DNA of 64,000 nt from Bacteroidota bacterium (GCA_023387985.1 JAEWHC010000005.1:186001-250000), one strand, 5' to 3'. Positions 43,399 through 52,189 are shown, counted from the stretch's first letter. The notes: generated by a model not told the origin, from the sequence alone. A program made the numbers and translations.

Positions 43399-44103
43399 TT
43401 ACATTATTCGCCGGCTGATGATTGCAGCCTGCAGGTCGGCTTTGTTGCTCTCGGACACCCTGATTTTATCTTTACCCAGCATGACGAAATTGGAACCGGT
43501 ACTGGTAATGTGCCTGAGGTTTACGAGATAACTGCGATGTACCCTTAAAAATCCGAATGGCTTCATTTTCTGATCCATTTCCTTCATTGTTCCGAGCATG
43601 GTATAAAACCGTTCATCCACATGGATCTTCAGGTAATCGCCCAAAGCCTCAATGTAGTTGATCTCATTTACATTTAGTTTGATCATGCCCCTGCTGTCCT
43701 TAATAAAAATGGTGCTGTCTTTCACATCGGCAATCCGCCGGGCTTCCATCAATTTTTTGAGTTTTTCTATGGCCTGGTCGAACCTTGCCTTTTCGATAGG
43801 CTTCACCAGGTAATCGGCAGCATTTAAGTTAAAAGCTTCGGGGGCAAATTCACGGTGAGCAGTGGTGAAAATAACGAAAGGCTCACCATCCAGTTTTCCG
43901 GCCAGGTCAATTCCGGATATTTCACCAAGATTGATGTCGAGAAACAATAAATCAACCGGTTTTTTTTGATAAGCTTCCAGGGCACTGGATGAGTTGTCAA
44001 ATTCCCCCACGAGTTCCAGTTCCGGATAGTGTGAAATCAAATAGGCAAGCAAGGATCTTGAAACTGGCTCATCTTCGACTACATAACACGTAATTTTTTC
44101 CAT
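43399..44103 (-). CDS. LytTR family response regulator
   Basis: A 234-residue regulator with a receiver domain (phospho-acceptor Asp56 in LLFLDINLGEISG; ADYLVKPIEKARF) and a LytTR DNA-binding domain (IFIKDSRGMIKLNVNEINYIEALGDYLKIHVDERFYTMLGTMKEMDQKM, FLRVHRSYLVNLRHI). It is followed by the hybrid kinase gene after 3 bases, so the two form a signalling pair. LytTR regulators usually pair with LytS-type kinases; an HPt-bearing hybrid partner is less usual. ATG at 44103. Confidence 0.94.
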   Translation of the reverse strand: MEKITCYVVEDEPVSRSLLAYLISHYPELELVGEFDNSSSALEAYQKKPVDLLFLDINLGEISGIDLAGKLDGEPFVIFTTAHREFAPEAFNLNAADYLVKPIEKARFDQAIEKLKKLMEARRIADVKDSTIFIKDSRGMIKLNVNEINYIEALGDYLKIHVDERFYTMLGTMKEMDQKMKPFGFLRVHRSYLVNLRHITSTGSNFVMLGKDKIRVSESNKADLQAAIISRRIM

Positions 44104-44265
44104 GCACCGGTAATTGGGTTAAGCAATTGATTTACTGTATTTCAAAGTATTACAAAGATGCTTCATTCGTCGTATTTAGCGAAATGCAAAATGCGCCCGA
44201 AAAATAATAAATCAAATTGATTTCTAAGTGGGATTAAATTGGTTAATTGCGCCACTTATTTTGAT

Positions 44266-45519
44266 ATGAAAAGCAGCAAACTTACCATCTGGATCATTGG
44301 TGCAATGATAGCAGGCCTCGCCGTTGGCATGATCGTGCATTCTTCGGCAGGTCCGGAGTTGATCCACTCTTTCAGCATGAATATCCAGCTTTTGGCCACC
44401 ATTTTTATCCGGCTTGTTCAAATGATCATTGCGCCGCTGGTATTTACCACGCTGGTGGTGGGCATTGCCAAGCTGGGCGATATCAATGCAGTTGGCCGGG
44501 TGGGTGGCAAGGCCCTGCTCTGGTTTCTCAGCGCATCGCTGATCTCGCTGCTGATTGGCCTTGTGGTGGTCAATATTTTCAAGCCTGGTGAAGGCATGGA
44601 CCTGAGCAACGTAACCGCGGGAGATATGTCTGCTGTGGTGACCGGCACTCAAAAATTCACGATCCAGACTTTTATCGAACACATTTTTCCCAAAAGTGTG
44701 ATAGAAGCCATGGCAACCAATGAAATCCTGCAATTGGTGGTTTTCTCCATTTTCTTCGGTGTGGCAATGGCTGCCTATGGCGAAAAAGCTGAACCGGTGG
44801 TAAGGGCCCTGGATGTGGTTGCCCATATCGTACTAAAAATGGTTGGCTATGTAATGGCCTTCGCACCACTTGGTGTGTTTGGCGCCATTGCCGCGGTAAT
44901 AGCACGTAACGGGGTCGAAGAAATTCTGTTTGTGTATGCAAAATTTTTCGGGGCCTTCCTGGTAGGCATTGCTGCGCTCTGGATTGTATTGATAGTCGCA
45001 GGTTTTCTCATTCTCGGCAGGCGCATGCCGGCTATGTTCAAAGCCATCAAAGATCCGATGATCATCGCTTTCAGTACGACAAGCAGTGAAGCAGTTTTTC
45101 CGGCACTTACGGAAGAACTGGAACGGTTTGGGAACCCCAAGCAAATTGTTTCATTTGTATTGCCCCTGGGATATAGCTTCAACCTGGATGGCAGCATGAT
45201 GTATATGACCTTTGCCAGCATTTTCATAGCCCAGATATACAATGTTCCACTGAGTCTGGGCGAACAACTTACCATGCTGCTTGTACTTATGCTCAGTTCC
45301 AAAGGGGTGGCCGGTGTTCCCCGGGCAAGCCTTGTGGTGATTGCCGCAACCTGTGGAATGTTCAATATTCCCATAGAAGGAATCGCGCTGATCTTACCTA
45401 TAGATCATTTTTGCGATATGTTCCGTTCGGCAACCAATGTGATCGGCAATGCGCTTTCCACCACAGCGGTAAGCAAATGGGAAGGACAGCTTACAGATCC
45501 TATAGCCGGGGAAACCTGA
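44266..45519 (+). CDS. Dicarboxylate/amino acid:cation symporter (DAACS, GltP type)
   Basis: A 417-residue glutamate/aspartate or C4-dicarboxylate carrier coupled to Na+ or H+, in the inner membrane. Family signatures are STTSSEAVFPALTEELERFG (helical hairpin 1), GYSFNLDGSMMYMTFASIFIAQIYN (cation-binding NMDGT-type motif) and SSKGVAGVPRASLVVI (hairpin 2). About eight helices are evident. The ATG at 44266 (MKSSKL) is used; a TTG nine codons upstream is less likely. Divergent from the LytTR gene, which could control it, but this is only a positional suggestion. Confidence 0.94.
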   Translation: MKSSKLTIWIIGAMIAGLAVGMIVHSSAGPELIHSFSMNIQLLATIFIRLVQMIIAPLVFTTLVVGIAKLGDINAVGRVGGKALLWFLSASLISLLIGLVVVNIFKPGEGMDLSNVTAGDMSAVVTGTQKFTIQTFIEHIFPKSVIEAMATNEILQLVVFSIFFGVAMAAYGEKAEPVVRALDVVAHIVLKMVGYVMAFAPLGVFGAIAAVIARNGVEEILFVYAKFFGAFLVGIAALWIVLIVAGFLILGRRMPAMFKAIKDPMIIAFSTTSSEAVFPALTEELERFGNPKQIVSFVLPLGYSFNLDGSMMYMTFASIFIAQIYNVPLSLGEQLTMLLVLMLSSKGVAGVPRASLVVIAATCGMFNIPIEGIALILPIDHFCDMFRSATNVIGNALSTTAVSKWEGQLTDPIAGET

Positions 45520-45603
45520 GCTTTACTCAGTACTGCTTAACAATTCCTTTTATTCCGGTTAAGGGATTTCAGTTTATTTTGCGCCGAATACAAAAAATCT
45601 TAC

Positions 45604-46344
45604 GTGCTACTTCTCGAAGCTTTCCACTGGTCTCAATTGTTGCAACCTCAATTTTACATCGAAAACGGTGGATTGTGGCTCCTGCTCTTTATTGTATTTG
45701 CCGAAACCGGCCTCTTTGCAGGATTTTTCCTGCCGGGTGACAGCCTCTTGTTTGTTGCCGGAATTTATGCTACAAAAATGGGCGACGGTACAGAAGGACT
45801 GGCCTATCAGTTTTTGAAAATAGTAGGCCTTGGCCATGTTGAACATGAATTTTTCCAACTGATGGTATTGACCGTAATTATATCCATTGCGGGTATATTG
45901 GGAAATTTCCTGGGATACTGGACAGGGCGGAAAATCGGGCCATCGATGTTCAACTGGCGGGACCGGTTGCTCTTCAAAAAGAAATATCTTTATGATGCGC
46001 ATGATTTTTACGAGAAGCACGGAGCTCTCGCCATTATCGCCGCACGTTTCTTACCACTGATCCGCACGTTTGCACCTATAGTTGCCGGTATCGTAAAAAT
46101 GGAGTATAAGAAATTTGTGCTGTATAATATAATCGGAAGTTTTCTCTGGGTTTTTTCCATGCTTTTTGCCGGACATTATCTTCAAAAATGGATCATGGAT
46201 GGTTTTGGGTACGATCTGAAAGAACACCTGGAGATCATTGTTATCGCCATCATCGCCGTAACAACCGCTCCCGTATTTTATAAGATCCTCACTTCCAAGG
46301 ACCGTAAGAAAAAAATCGTAACCGAAGAAATTGAGGAGAATTAA
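45604..46344 (+). CDS. DedA family membrane protein
   Basis: A 246-residue DedA/SNARE-associated (VTT) protein: NGGLWLLLFIVFAETGLFAGFFLPGDSLLFVAG, GNFLGYWTGRKIG and AIIAARFLPLIRTFAPIVAGI, with four to six helices. Family members are undecaprenyl-phosphate or phospholipid flippases. Start is GTG at 45604; no ATG precedes the first conserved block in frame. The C-terminal tail is charged (TSKDRKKKIVTEEIEEN). 29 bases before the MFS gene. Confidence 0.93.
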   Translation: MLLLEAFHWSQLLQPQFYIENGGLWLLLFIVFAETGLFAGFFLPGDSLLFVAGIYATKMGDGTEGLAYQFLKIVGLGHVEHEFFQLMVLTVIISIAGILGNFLGYWTGRKIGPSMFNWRDRLLFKKKYLYDAHDFYEKHGALAIIAARFLPLIRTFAPIVAGIVKMEYKKFVLYNIIGSFLWVFSMLFAGHYLQKWIMDGFGYDLKEHLEIIVIAIIAVTTAPVFYKILTSKDRKKKIVTEEIEEN

Positions 46345-46373
46345 ATAGATTGCGCTGATTAATCGATCAGCCA

Positions 46374-47633
46374 TTGAATTCACGTGCTCAGGCAGGCGTA
46401 TTCTCCTTTCCGGTCATAGTGGCCGCACTTGGCTATTTTGTTGATATTTACGATCTCCTCTTGTTTACCATTGTCCGCGAGCCAAGTCTTCAGGCTATCG
46501 GTGTAGCGGATGCCCAAATGGTTCTGGCCAGTACGCGTATTATCAATTACCAGATGATCGGTTTGCTGCTCGGCGGCATTCTTTGGGGTGTGCTCGGCGA
46601 TAAGCGGGGCAGAATTTCGGTGTTGTTTGGCTCCATCTTCATGTATTCCGTTGCCAATTTTGCGACCGGCTTTGTGGAAACCGTACCACAATATGCCTGG
46701 GCACGGTTAATTGCGGGCATCGGACTGGCTGGTGAACTAGGCGCAGGCATCACCCTCGTGAGCGAATTGCTTCCCAAAGAAAAAAGAGGCATTGGAACCT
46801 CCCTGGTGGCCGGCATCGGGTTGAGCGGTGCGCTTGCTGCTTATTTTACATTTCAGGTTACCGGGAACTGGCGACTTTGTTATATGATTGGTGGGGGCCT
46901 GGGATTCTTATTGTTGATGCTCAGGGTAAGCGTAGCGGAAAGTGGAATGTTCCGTACGGTAAAGGTCATGAATGTTTCCAGGGGGAATATCCTGATGTTT
47001 TTTACCAATGCCCGCCGTTTCCGCAAATATATGCTTGCTATTCTCATTGGCCTGCCAACATGGTATGTAATCGGTATTCTCGTAAACCTCAGCAACCGTT
47101 TTGCCACGGAGATTTATGGCACCAATGCACTGGATAGCGGCCGGGCAATAATGTATGCTTATGCCGGAATTTCGCTGGGAGATATTTCGGTAGGCTTGGT
47201 AAGCCAGGTTTTAAAAAGCCGGAAAAAAGCCCTGTATATATTTTATGCGCTAAGCGCAATAGGTATTGTGCTTTTTTTCAGCCCGGTAAATACAACCGAC
47301 AGCAGCATGTACGCTATTTGTGCCTTGCTGGGTTTTGCCACAGGTTTTTGGGCAATTTTTGTAACCATGGGAGCTGAACAATTTGGCACAAACATCCGGG
47401 CAACTGCCGCAACCACTATACCGAATATGGTTCGGGGATCTCTTGTACTCATCAACCTTCTTTTCGTGGATCTTTTCAGACAGACCTGGGGATGGAACCT
47501 TGTGCAGAGCGCAATGGTTACGGGAATAATTGTCATGGCAATTTCCGTGGTTGCCGCCTTGTTTACCGAAGAGACATTTCATAAAAACCTCGATTACCTG
47601 GAAGTGGGTGATGAAAATCGAAAACCGGAATGA
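46374..47633 (+). CDS. Major facilitator superfamily transporter
   Basis: A 419-residue transporter with about 12 helices. It opens FPVIVAALGYFVDIYDLLLFTIVREP and has motif A GVLGDKRGRISVLFGS after helix 2, the pattern of the metabolite:H+ symporter branch of the sugar-porter-related families. Substrate unknown. The start is TTG at 46374: an in-frame stop is six codons upstream and no ATG occurs before helix 1. Its stop overlaps the next gene's ATG by four bases (ATGA). Confidence 0.9.
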   Translation: MNSRAQAGVFSFPVIVAALGYFVDIYDLLLFTIVREPSLQAIGVADAQMVLASTRIINYQMIGLLLGGILWGVLGDKRGRISVLFGSIFMYSVANFATGFVETVPQYAWARLIAGIGLAGELGAGITLVSELLPKEKRGIGTSLVAGIGLSGALAAYFTFQVTGNWRLCYMIGGGLGFLLLMLRVSVAESGMFRTVKVMNVSRGNILMFFTNARRFRKYMLAILIGLPTWYVIGILVNLSNRFATEIYGTNALDSGRAIMYAYAGISLGDISVGLVSQVLKSRKKALYIFYALSAIGIVLFFSPVNTTDSSMYAICALLGFATGFWAIFVTMGAEQFGTNIRATAATTIPNMVRGSLVLINLLFVDLFRQTWGWNLVQSAMVTGIIVMAISVVAALFTEETFHKNLDYLEVGDENRKPE

Positions 47634-48649
47634 CCCTAAATTTGCAAACCGTGAAGAAATTTTTGATCGTCCGCTTTTCATCCATCGGAGATATTGTGCT
47701 TACTACACCGGTGATCCGTTGCATCAGGCGCCATTACCCGGGTAGCGAGATCCATTACCTGACCAAGAAAGCTTTTTTACCGGTCCTCCGCCACAATCCT
47801 TACCTGGATAAAATCTATTTGCTGGACAATAACCGTGAAGAACTGACGGTTGAACTCTTGAAAGAGAAATACGATTTGCTGATCGATCTTCACCACAACC
47901 TGCGCACCTACGCACTCAGGCGTTCTCTTCAGGTTGAATCAGCCTCATTTAATAAACTCAACCTTCAAAAATGGTTGATGGTTAACCTCCGCGTGAATAT
48001 GTTGCCCGATGTGCACATAGTGGACCGTTACCTGGATACCGTTAAAAAACTGGGGGTGACCAATGATTTCGAGGGACTTGATTATTTTTTGAGCCCCGGA
48101 GATGAAGTTTCCGCTAAGGACCTGCCGGCCAGCCATCATGCAGGATATATCGCTATTGTGATAGGCGCCACTTATGCAACCAAAAAACTTCCGGTGGAAA
48201 AACTGGCCACTTTGTGCAGCATGATCCATCATCCCATCATTTTACTGGGAGGAAACACGGATGCCGCTGAGGGCAACCAAATTGCGGCGCAGGATGATAT
48301 TAAAATATACAATGCATGCGGAAAATTTACACTAAATGAAAGTGCCTACCTGGTCAAACAGGCCAAGCTGGTAATCAGCCATGATACCGGCCTGATGCAT
48401 ATGGCTGCAGCATTTAAAAAACCGGTCATCAGCATATGGGGCAACACAGTTCCTGAATTTGGAATGTATCCATATTATGGTAAACCAGAGGTATGGAACC
48501 ACCAAATGGAGGTTAAAGGTTTGTCCTGCCGGCCCTGCAGCAAAATTGGTTTTAATAAATGCCCGAAAAAGCATTTTAAATGCATGATGAATCAGGATAT
48601 GCAGCAATTGGCTGAGCTAATCAGCAGGTACCTGCAGAAACCCAGTTAA
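47630..48649 (+). CDS. Glycosyltransferase family 9 (heptosyltransferase-like)
   Basis: A 339-residue GT9 enzyme: FLIVRFSSIGDIVLTTPVIRCIRRHYPGSEIHYLTKK at the N-terminus, DLLIDLHHNLRTYALRRSL, and in the C-terminal domain SHDTGLMHMAAAFKKPVISIWGNTVPEFGMYPY, the nucleotide-sugar site of the family. A transfer of a heptose or other sugar in lipopolysaccharide synthesis is likely. ATG at 47630 overlaps the MFS stop; a GTG eight codons later is an alternative start that would fit the family N-terminus better. Confidence 0.92.
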   Translation: MTLNLQTVKKFLIVRFSSIGDIVLTTPVIRCIRRHYPGSEIHYLTKKAFLPVLRHNPYLDKIYLLDNNREELTVELLKEKYDLLIDLHHNLRTYALRRSLQVESASFNKLNLQKWLMVNLRVNMLPDVHIVDRYLDTVKKLGVTNDFEGLDYFLSPGDEVSAKDLPASHHAGYIAIVIGATYATKKLPVEKLATLCSMIHHPIILLGGNTDAAEGNQIAAQDDIKIYNACGKFTLNESAYLVKQAKLVISHDTGLMHMAAAFKKPVISIWGNTVPEFGMYPYYGKPEVWNHQMEVKGLSCRPCSKIGFNKCPKKHFKCMMNQDMQQLAELISRYLQKPS

Positions 48650-48856
48650 TACACCATTAATCCATTCATTTTTCCGTTTATAAGTTTTCCTCAAAATCCA
48701 GCATTTACCCGGTGTAAAACAAGCGATTAGTTCACCTGCTTTACAGGCTGAAAGAGTCTAATTGAGTATGGTTACCGTTTGGCCTATCCTAATGCAAATG
48801 AACCAAAAAAATTTACCATTGGTAGCAATGTTCAGATAGTACTATGTTTTACCTAG

Positions 48857-48864
48857 TACCTTTG
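48857..48864 (+). promoter_or_regulatory. Promoter -7 element of a small ORF
   Basis: Exact TACCTTTG 25 bases before an ATG. No TTTG at the standard -33 distance was found. It is in a 588-base region without a tracked gene. Confidence 0.45.
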
Positions 48865-48889
48865 AATTGAAATAGAAAAACATCATACT

Positions 48890-49060
48890 ATGAAAACACC
48901 TGCAATTGTACACCGCCCCCTTATCGGATCCAGTTTTCCGATCGGCGGATTCAGTAAACTCTTTGAAATTAAGCTGGACACATCATCTGTATCTGACCCA
49001 GGATTAAAGAACTGTCAAAGTCTGGAAATTTGGCAACTTATTGAAAAGTTTCTAAAATAA
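48890..49060 (+). CDS. Candidate 56-residue small protein
   Basis: A complete frame ATG to TAA of 57 codons in a region otherwise free of genes (48650-49237). The protein starts MKTPAIVHRPLIGSSFPIGG, contains one Cys and ends EIWQLIEKFLK, an amphipathic helix. An exact -7 promoter element lies 25 bases upstream. Nothing known is recognised. It may be real, a leader peptide or chance; the promoter and the lack of any competing frame are the only support. Confidence 0.4.
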   Translation: MKTPAIVHRPLIGSSFPIGGFSKLFEIKLDTSSVSDPGLKNCQSLEIWQLIEKFLK

Positions 49061-49188
49061 ATGGAAAAAATAGGTGTTTGATAAATTTTCAACACGTTAA
49101 ACTCTCAGTATTTGAGAATTTCTAAACATACATGACAAACGATGAAGGTTTTAAAAGCACCGCAAATTTTAATAATAAAACCATTTTT

Positions 49189-49196
49189 TATCTTTA
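49189..49196 (+). promoter_or_regulatory. Possible -7 element
   Basis: TATCTTTA, one mismatch to TAnnTTTG, 41 bases before the ATG of the repeat protein gene in an A+T-rich leader. Confidence 0.3.
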
Positions 49197-49237
49197 CAGT
49201 ACCAAATTAATCAATAAAAAACAAATAATTTAAAAAT

Positions 49238-49684
49238 ATGAAAACACTATTAATCACCGTCGCAATCTTTGTTTGCTTTAACGCCCAGGCAAACACCGCA
49301 GCCAACAATTCTTCGGATAAAGACAAAAAACAAAAAGCTACAACCAGCCAATCCGTTACCTATGCAGTGGCTCCTTTGCCAAGTATTTCGGAATACGAGT
49401 TAATGAAAGCTGAACTAATGCGCCTGAGTAACGAGAATGAAGAACTGAAAAGCCAGATCTCTTTTGAAAAAATGATGGGCGGCCTTACCAACCAAATCAA
49501 AGACAACCGGGTAGCCAACCAAATTGCGGAAAAAGAAGCTGTAATCGCTTATGAAAGAATGATGGCCCGGATGTTTGACTACATCAACCAGAGCAAATAT
49601 CAGCAAGCTATGGCCGAAAAAGATGCCAGCATTCAATATGGCAAAATGATGACCAACACACTTTTAAAAACCGTACAGAAATAA
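49238..49684 (+). CDS. Secreted repeat protein of unknown function
   Basis: A 148-residue protein with a signal peptide (KTLLITVAIFVCFNAQA). A low-complexity stretch (NNSSDKDKKQKATTSQS) is followed by an all-helical region from residue 50. Three units end in an aromatic-x-[KR]-Met-Met motif: FEKMM (76-80), YERMM (105-109), YGKMM (134-138), exactly 29 residues apart, and units two and three share AEKxAxIxYxxMM. I do not recognise the family. A strong terminator follows at 49731-49767. ATG at 49238. Confidence 0.7.
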   Translation: MKTLLITVAIFVCFNAQANTAANNSSDKDKKQKATTSQSVTYAVAPLPSISEYELMKAELMRLSNENEELKSQISFEKMMGGLTNQIKDNRVANQIAEKEAVIAYERMMARMFDYINQSKYQQAMAEKDASIQYGKMMTNTLLKTVQK

Positions 49685-49730
49685 TGGGATTTTCTCCCTT
49701 TTGGGTTTAGTTAATAAATAGAGGTTTTGC

Positions 49731-49767
49731 ATTAAGAAAGACTGCCCGTCAGGCAGTCTTTCTTAAT
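49731..49767. terminator. Strong bidirectional terminator
   Basis: Perfect 16-bp stem (49731-49746 with 49752-49767) around a 5-base loop, A-rich on the left and T-rich on the right. It separates the repeat protein gene from the convergent mdh gene. Confidence 0.9.
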
Positions 49768-49846
49768 GTCAAACCCAATGGCATTTAAAAGGAAATAAAC
49801 GACTGAATTAATCAAGCCGGCGGGAGCCCATTTAATAACCGGCTGG

Positions 49847-50791
49847 TCACAATTCCAGTACGTTATTCATGTTCCTCACAGCCTGGGCACTTTTGGCAAA
49901 CGCCTCTTTTTCCGATTCGGATAAATTCATTTCCACGATGCGCTCCCAGCCATTTTTGCCGATCACAACAGGGACGCCGATACATATATCTTCTTCTCCG
50001 TATTCCCCTTCCAGGTAAACACAACAGGTTTGCAATTTTTTCTGATCGCGGACAATACTTTCCACCAGCAAAGCGGCGGCAGCACCCGGGGCGTACCAGG
50101 CACTTGTGCTGATCAGTTTGGTAAGTGTGGCACCACCAACCATGGTATCCCCTACAATTTTTTCTTTTTGCTCTGCAGACAGCAGACCGGCAACGGGTAC
50201 GCTATTCCAGGTGGCATGTTCTATCAGCGGGATCATCGTCGTATCCCCGTGGCCACCAATAACCATTGCGTTGATGTCGGAAGGACTGCAACCCAGTGCC
50301 TGGCTGATCTGGTAACGGAAACGGCTGCTGTCTAAGGTGCCACCCATTCCTATAATGCGGTGTTTGTTAACGCCGGTGGATTTAAGTGCCAGGTAAGTCA
50401 TGGTATCCATTGGATTGCTCACGACAATAATTCTGGCATCCGGGCTGTATTCCAGCACATTGGTCACCACCTCTTTTACAATTCCGGCATTTGTGCCAAT
50501 TAATTCTTCCCTCGTCATTCCAGGCTTGCGTGGAATACCTGAAGTGATGACTACCACACGGCTTCCGGCGGAAGCCGCGTAATCATTGGTCACACCGGTT
50601 ATGCGCGTATCAAATCCCAGGAGCTGAGCAGTTTGCATCATATCCTGTGCTTTCCCTTCAGCCAGGCCTTCTTTAATGTCAATCATTACCACTTCTGTTG
50701 CCAGTTCATTTCGTGCAATATTATCTGCACAGGTAGCGCCAACGGCTCCAACACCTACCACGGTTACCTTTATGGTCTCGTTATTCAGCAT
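49847..50791 (-). CDS. mdh: Malate dehydrogenase
   Basis: NAD-dependent oxidation of malate to oxaloacetate in the TCA cycle. The 314-residue protein is of the LDH-like MDH type: VTVVGVGAVGATCADNIA (NAD site), VVVITSGIPRKPGMTREELI with substrate-binding Arg, VVSNPMDTMTYLALKSTG, GMGGTLDSSRFRYQIS, and the catalytic His in MVIGGHGDTTMIPL. ATG at 50791. It faces the repeat protein gene and stands alone. Confidence 0.95.
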   Translation of the reverse strand: MLNNETIKVTVVGVGAVGATCADNIARNELATEVVMIDIKEGLAEGKAQDMMQTAQLLGFDTRITGVTNDYAASAGSRVVVITSGIPRKPGMTREELIGTNAGIVKEVVTNVLEYSPDARIIVVSNPMDTMTYLALKSTGVNKHRIIGMGGTLDSSRFRYQISQALGCSPSDINAMVIGGHGDTTMIPLIEHATWNSVPVAGLLSAEQKEKIVGDTMVGGATLTKLISTSAWYAPGAAAALLVESIVRDQKKLQTCCVYLEGEYGEEDICIGVPVVIGKNGWERIVEMNLSESEKEAFAKSAQAVRNMNNVLEL

Positions 50792-50937
50792 AAAAAAATT
50801 TTGTAAAGCGTAAAGTTAACAGAAAAACCATCCAATACTTATTTCCGCCATTTATAAATGCCAGCCGGACGTTACCATTGGGGCGGGTTTTATTGTAGTT
50901 GAAACGCAGTTTTATGGATTAAAACCCGTCACCGCAT

Positions 50938-50945
50938 TATATTTG
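50938..50945 (+). promoter_or_regulatory. Promoter -7 element of the efp-acc operon
   Basis: Exact TATATTTG, 32 bases before the efp ATG. A clear TTTG is absent at the -33 distance. Confidence 0.5.
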
Positions 50946-50977
50946 CCCGCCAGACACCTTAAGTATAAAACGAATTT

Positions 50978-51541
50978 ATGGCCAATACTTCCGATATCAG
51001 CCGCGGGTTGATTATTAAACTAGACAACAATTTGTATAAAGTCATTGAATTTGGCGAAAACAAAACTGCCCGTGCGGCGGCCAAAGTATGGGCCAAATTG
51101 CAAGGCGTGGACACGACCAAGTCAATTGAGAAAACCTGGAACAGTGGTGATTCCATCCACCCCGTCCGGGTGGAAAGAAGAAATTTCCAATACCTGTACC
51201 AGGATGAAACAGGTTATAGCTTTATGGATTCAGAGACCTTTAACCAGGTTACCGTTTCCGAAAATGTAATTGATGCTCCCCAGTTCCTTAAAGATGGCCA
51301 GGAAGTATCTGTGCTGATCAATACAGAGACCGATTTGCCACTCAGTGTAGAATTGCCCGACAAAATAGAAGTAGTGGTTACCTATACAGAACCCGGCCTG
51401 CGTGGCGATACAGCCACCCGTACATTGAAGCCCGCCACCATTGAAACCGGGGCGACGGTGAATGTGCCATTGTTTATCAATGAAGGCGAAAGCATTCGCG
51501 TCAATACCAAAACCGGTGATTACGTTGAGCGCGTTAAATAG
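50978..51541 (+). CDS. efp: Translation elongation factor P with Arg at the tip position
   Basis: EF-P relieves ribosome stalling at polyproline. The 187-residue protein has all three domains (KOW-like 1-65, OB folds to GESIRVNTKTGDYVERVK). The domain I loop, PGKG in most EF-Ps, is KTARA here, so position 32 is Arg (codon 51071-51073) in place of the Lys that is beta-lysylated in E. coli. An Arg at this position is rhamnosylated by EarP in some bacteria; no earP is in the window. The same loop is, as far as I recall, seen in related Bacteroidota. First gene of efp-accB-accC. ATG at 50978. Confidence 0.94.
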   Translation: MANTSDISRGLIIKLDNNLYKVIEFGENKTARAAAKVWAKLQGVDTTKSIEKTWNSGDSIHPVRVERRNFQYLYQDETGYSFMDSETFNQVTVSENVIDAPQFLKDGQEVSVLINTETDLPLSVELPDKIEVVVTYTEPGLRGDTATRTLKPATIETGATVNVPLFINEGESIRVNTKTGDYVERVK

Positions 51542-51709
51542 CGATTATGCCCATTTTTTATCTTTTTTGAATCGATTTACCTGTTTTTCGACCAAAATTG
51601 GTTGAAATTCACCATTTTTGCCTTCTGTAATGCAGTATGGTATAAACGTGATGTATTTTCGAAATTCGAATGTATTGACTTTTTTTTTCAGTTAGAAACC
51701 CAAAATAAT

Positions 51710-52189
51710 ATGGATATCAAGATCGTCCAGGATTTGGTCAAAATCATTAACAAGACCAACATTGCTGAACTTATGATTGAGGAAGCTGATTTTAAAATCA
51801 CGATCCGACAAAAAGAAGATAAGCCTGAAGTGATCGTAGCAGCTCCTGCGCCGGCACCCGTTGTCGCAGCATCCGTTCCGGCGCCAGCCCAACCCATGCC
51901 AGGCCATGCGCCCGCAGGCAAAGTGGATGAAAAAGAATTTTCCGATAATGCGCAAATCATTCGCAGTCCCATGATCGGCACCTTCTATCGCAGCGCAGCT
52001 CCTGGAAAACCTGTTTTTGTAAATGTTGGGGATGAGGTAACGGTAGGTAAAGTAGTTTGCATTGTGGAAGCCATGAAACTTTTCAACGAAATAGAAAGCG
52101 AGATAAGCGGCAAGATCGTAAAAGTGCTGGTAGAGGATGCAACGCCTGTCGAATACGACCAGCCTTTATTTTTGGTTGAACCGGCCTGA
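51710..52189 (+). CDS. accB: Biotin carboxyl carrier protein of acetyl-CoA carboxylase
   Basis: Carries CO2 on biotin between AccC and the carboxyltransferase. The 159-residue protein has an N-terminal helical region (MDIKIVQDLVKIINKTNIAELMIEE), an Ala-Pro-rich linker (VIVAAPAPAPVVAASVPAPAQ) and the biotinyl domain with the biotin Lys123 in VEAMKLF. The start is the ATG at 51710, which gives the normal N-terminus; an upstream frame extension from 51602 is spurious. Upstream lies the perfect short dyad ACCAA-AA-TTGGT (51591-51602). Confidence 0.96.
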   Translation: MDIKIVQDLVKIINKTNIAELMIEEADFKITIRQKEDKPEVIVAAPAPAPVVAASVPAPAQPMPGHAPAGKVDEKEFSDNAQIIRSPMIGTFYRSAAPGKPVFVNVGDEVTVGKVVCIVEAMKLFNEIESEISGKIVKVLVEDATPVEYDQPLFLVEPA

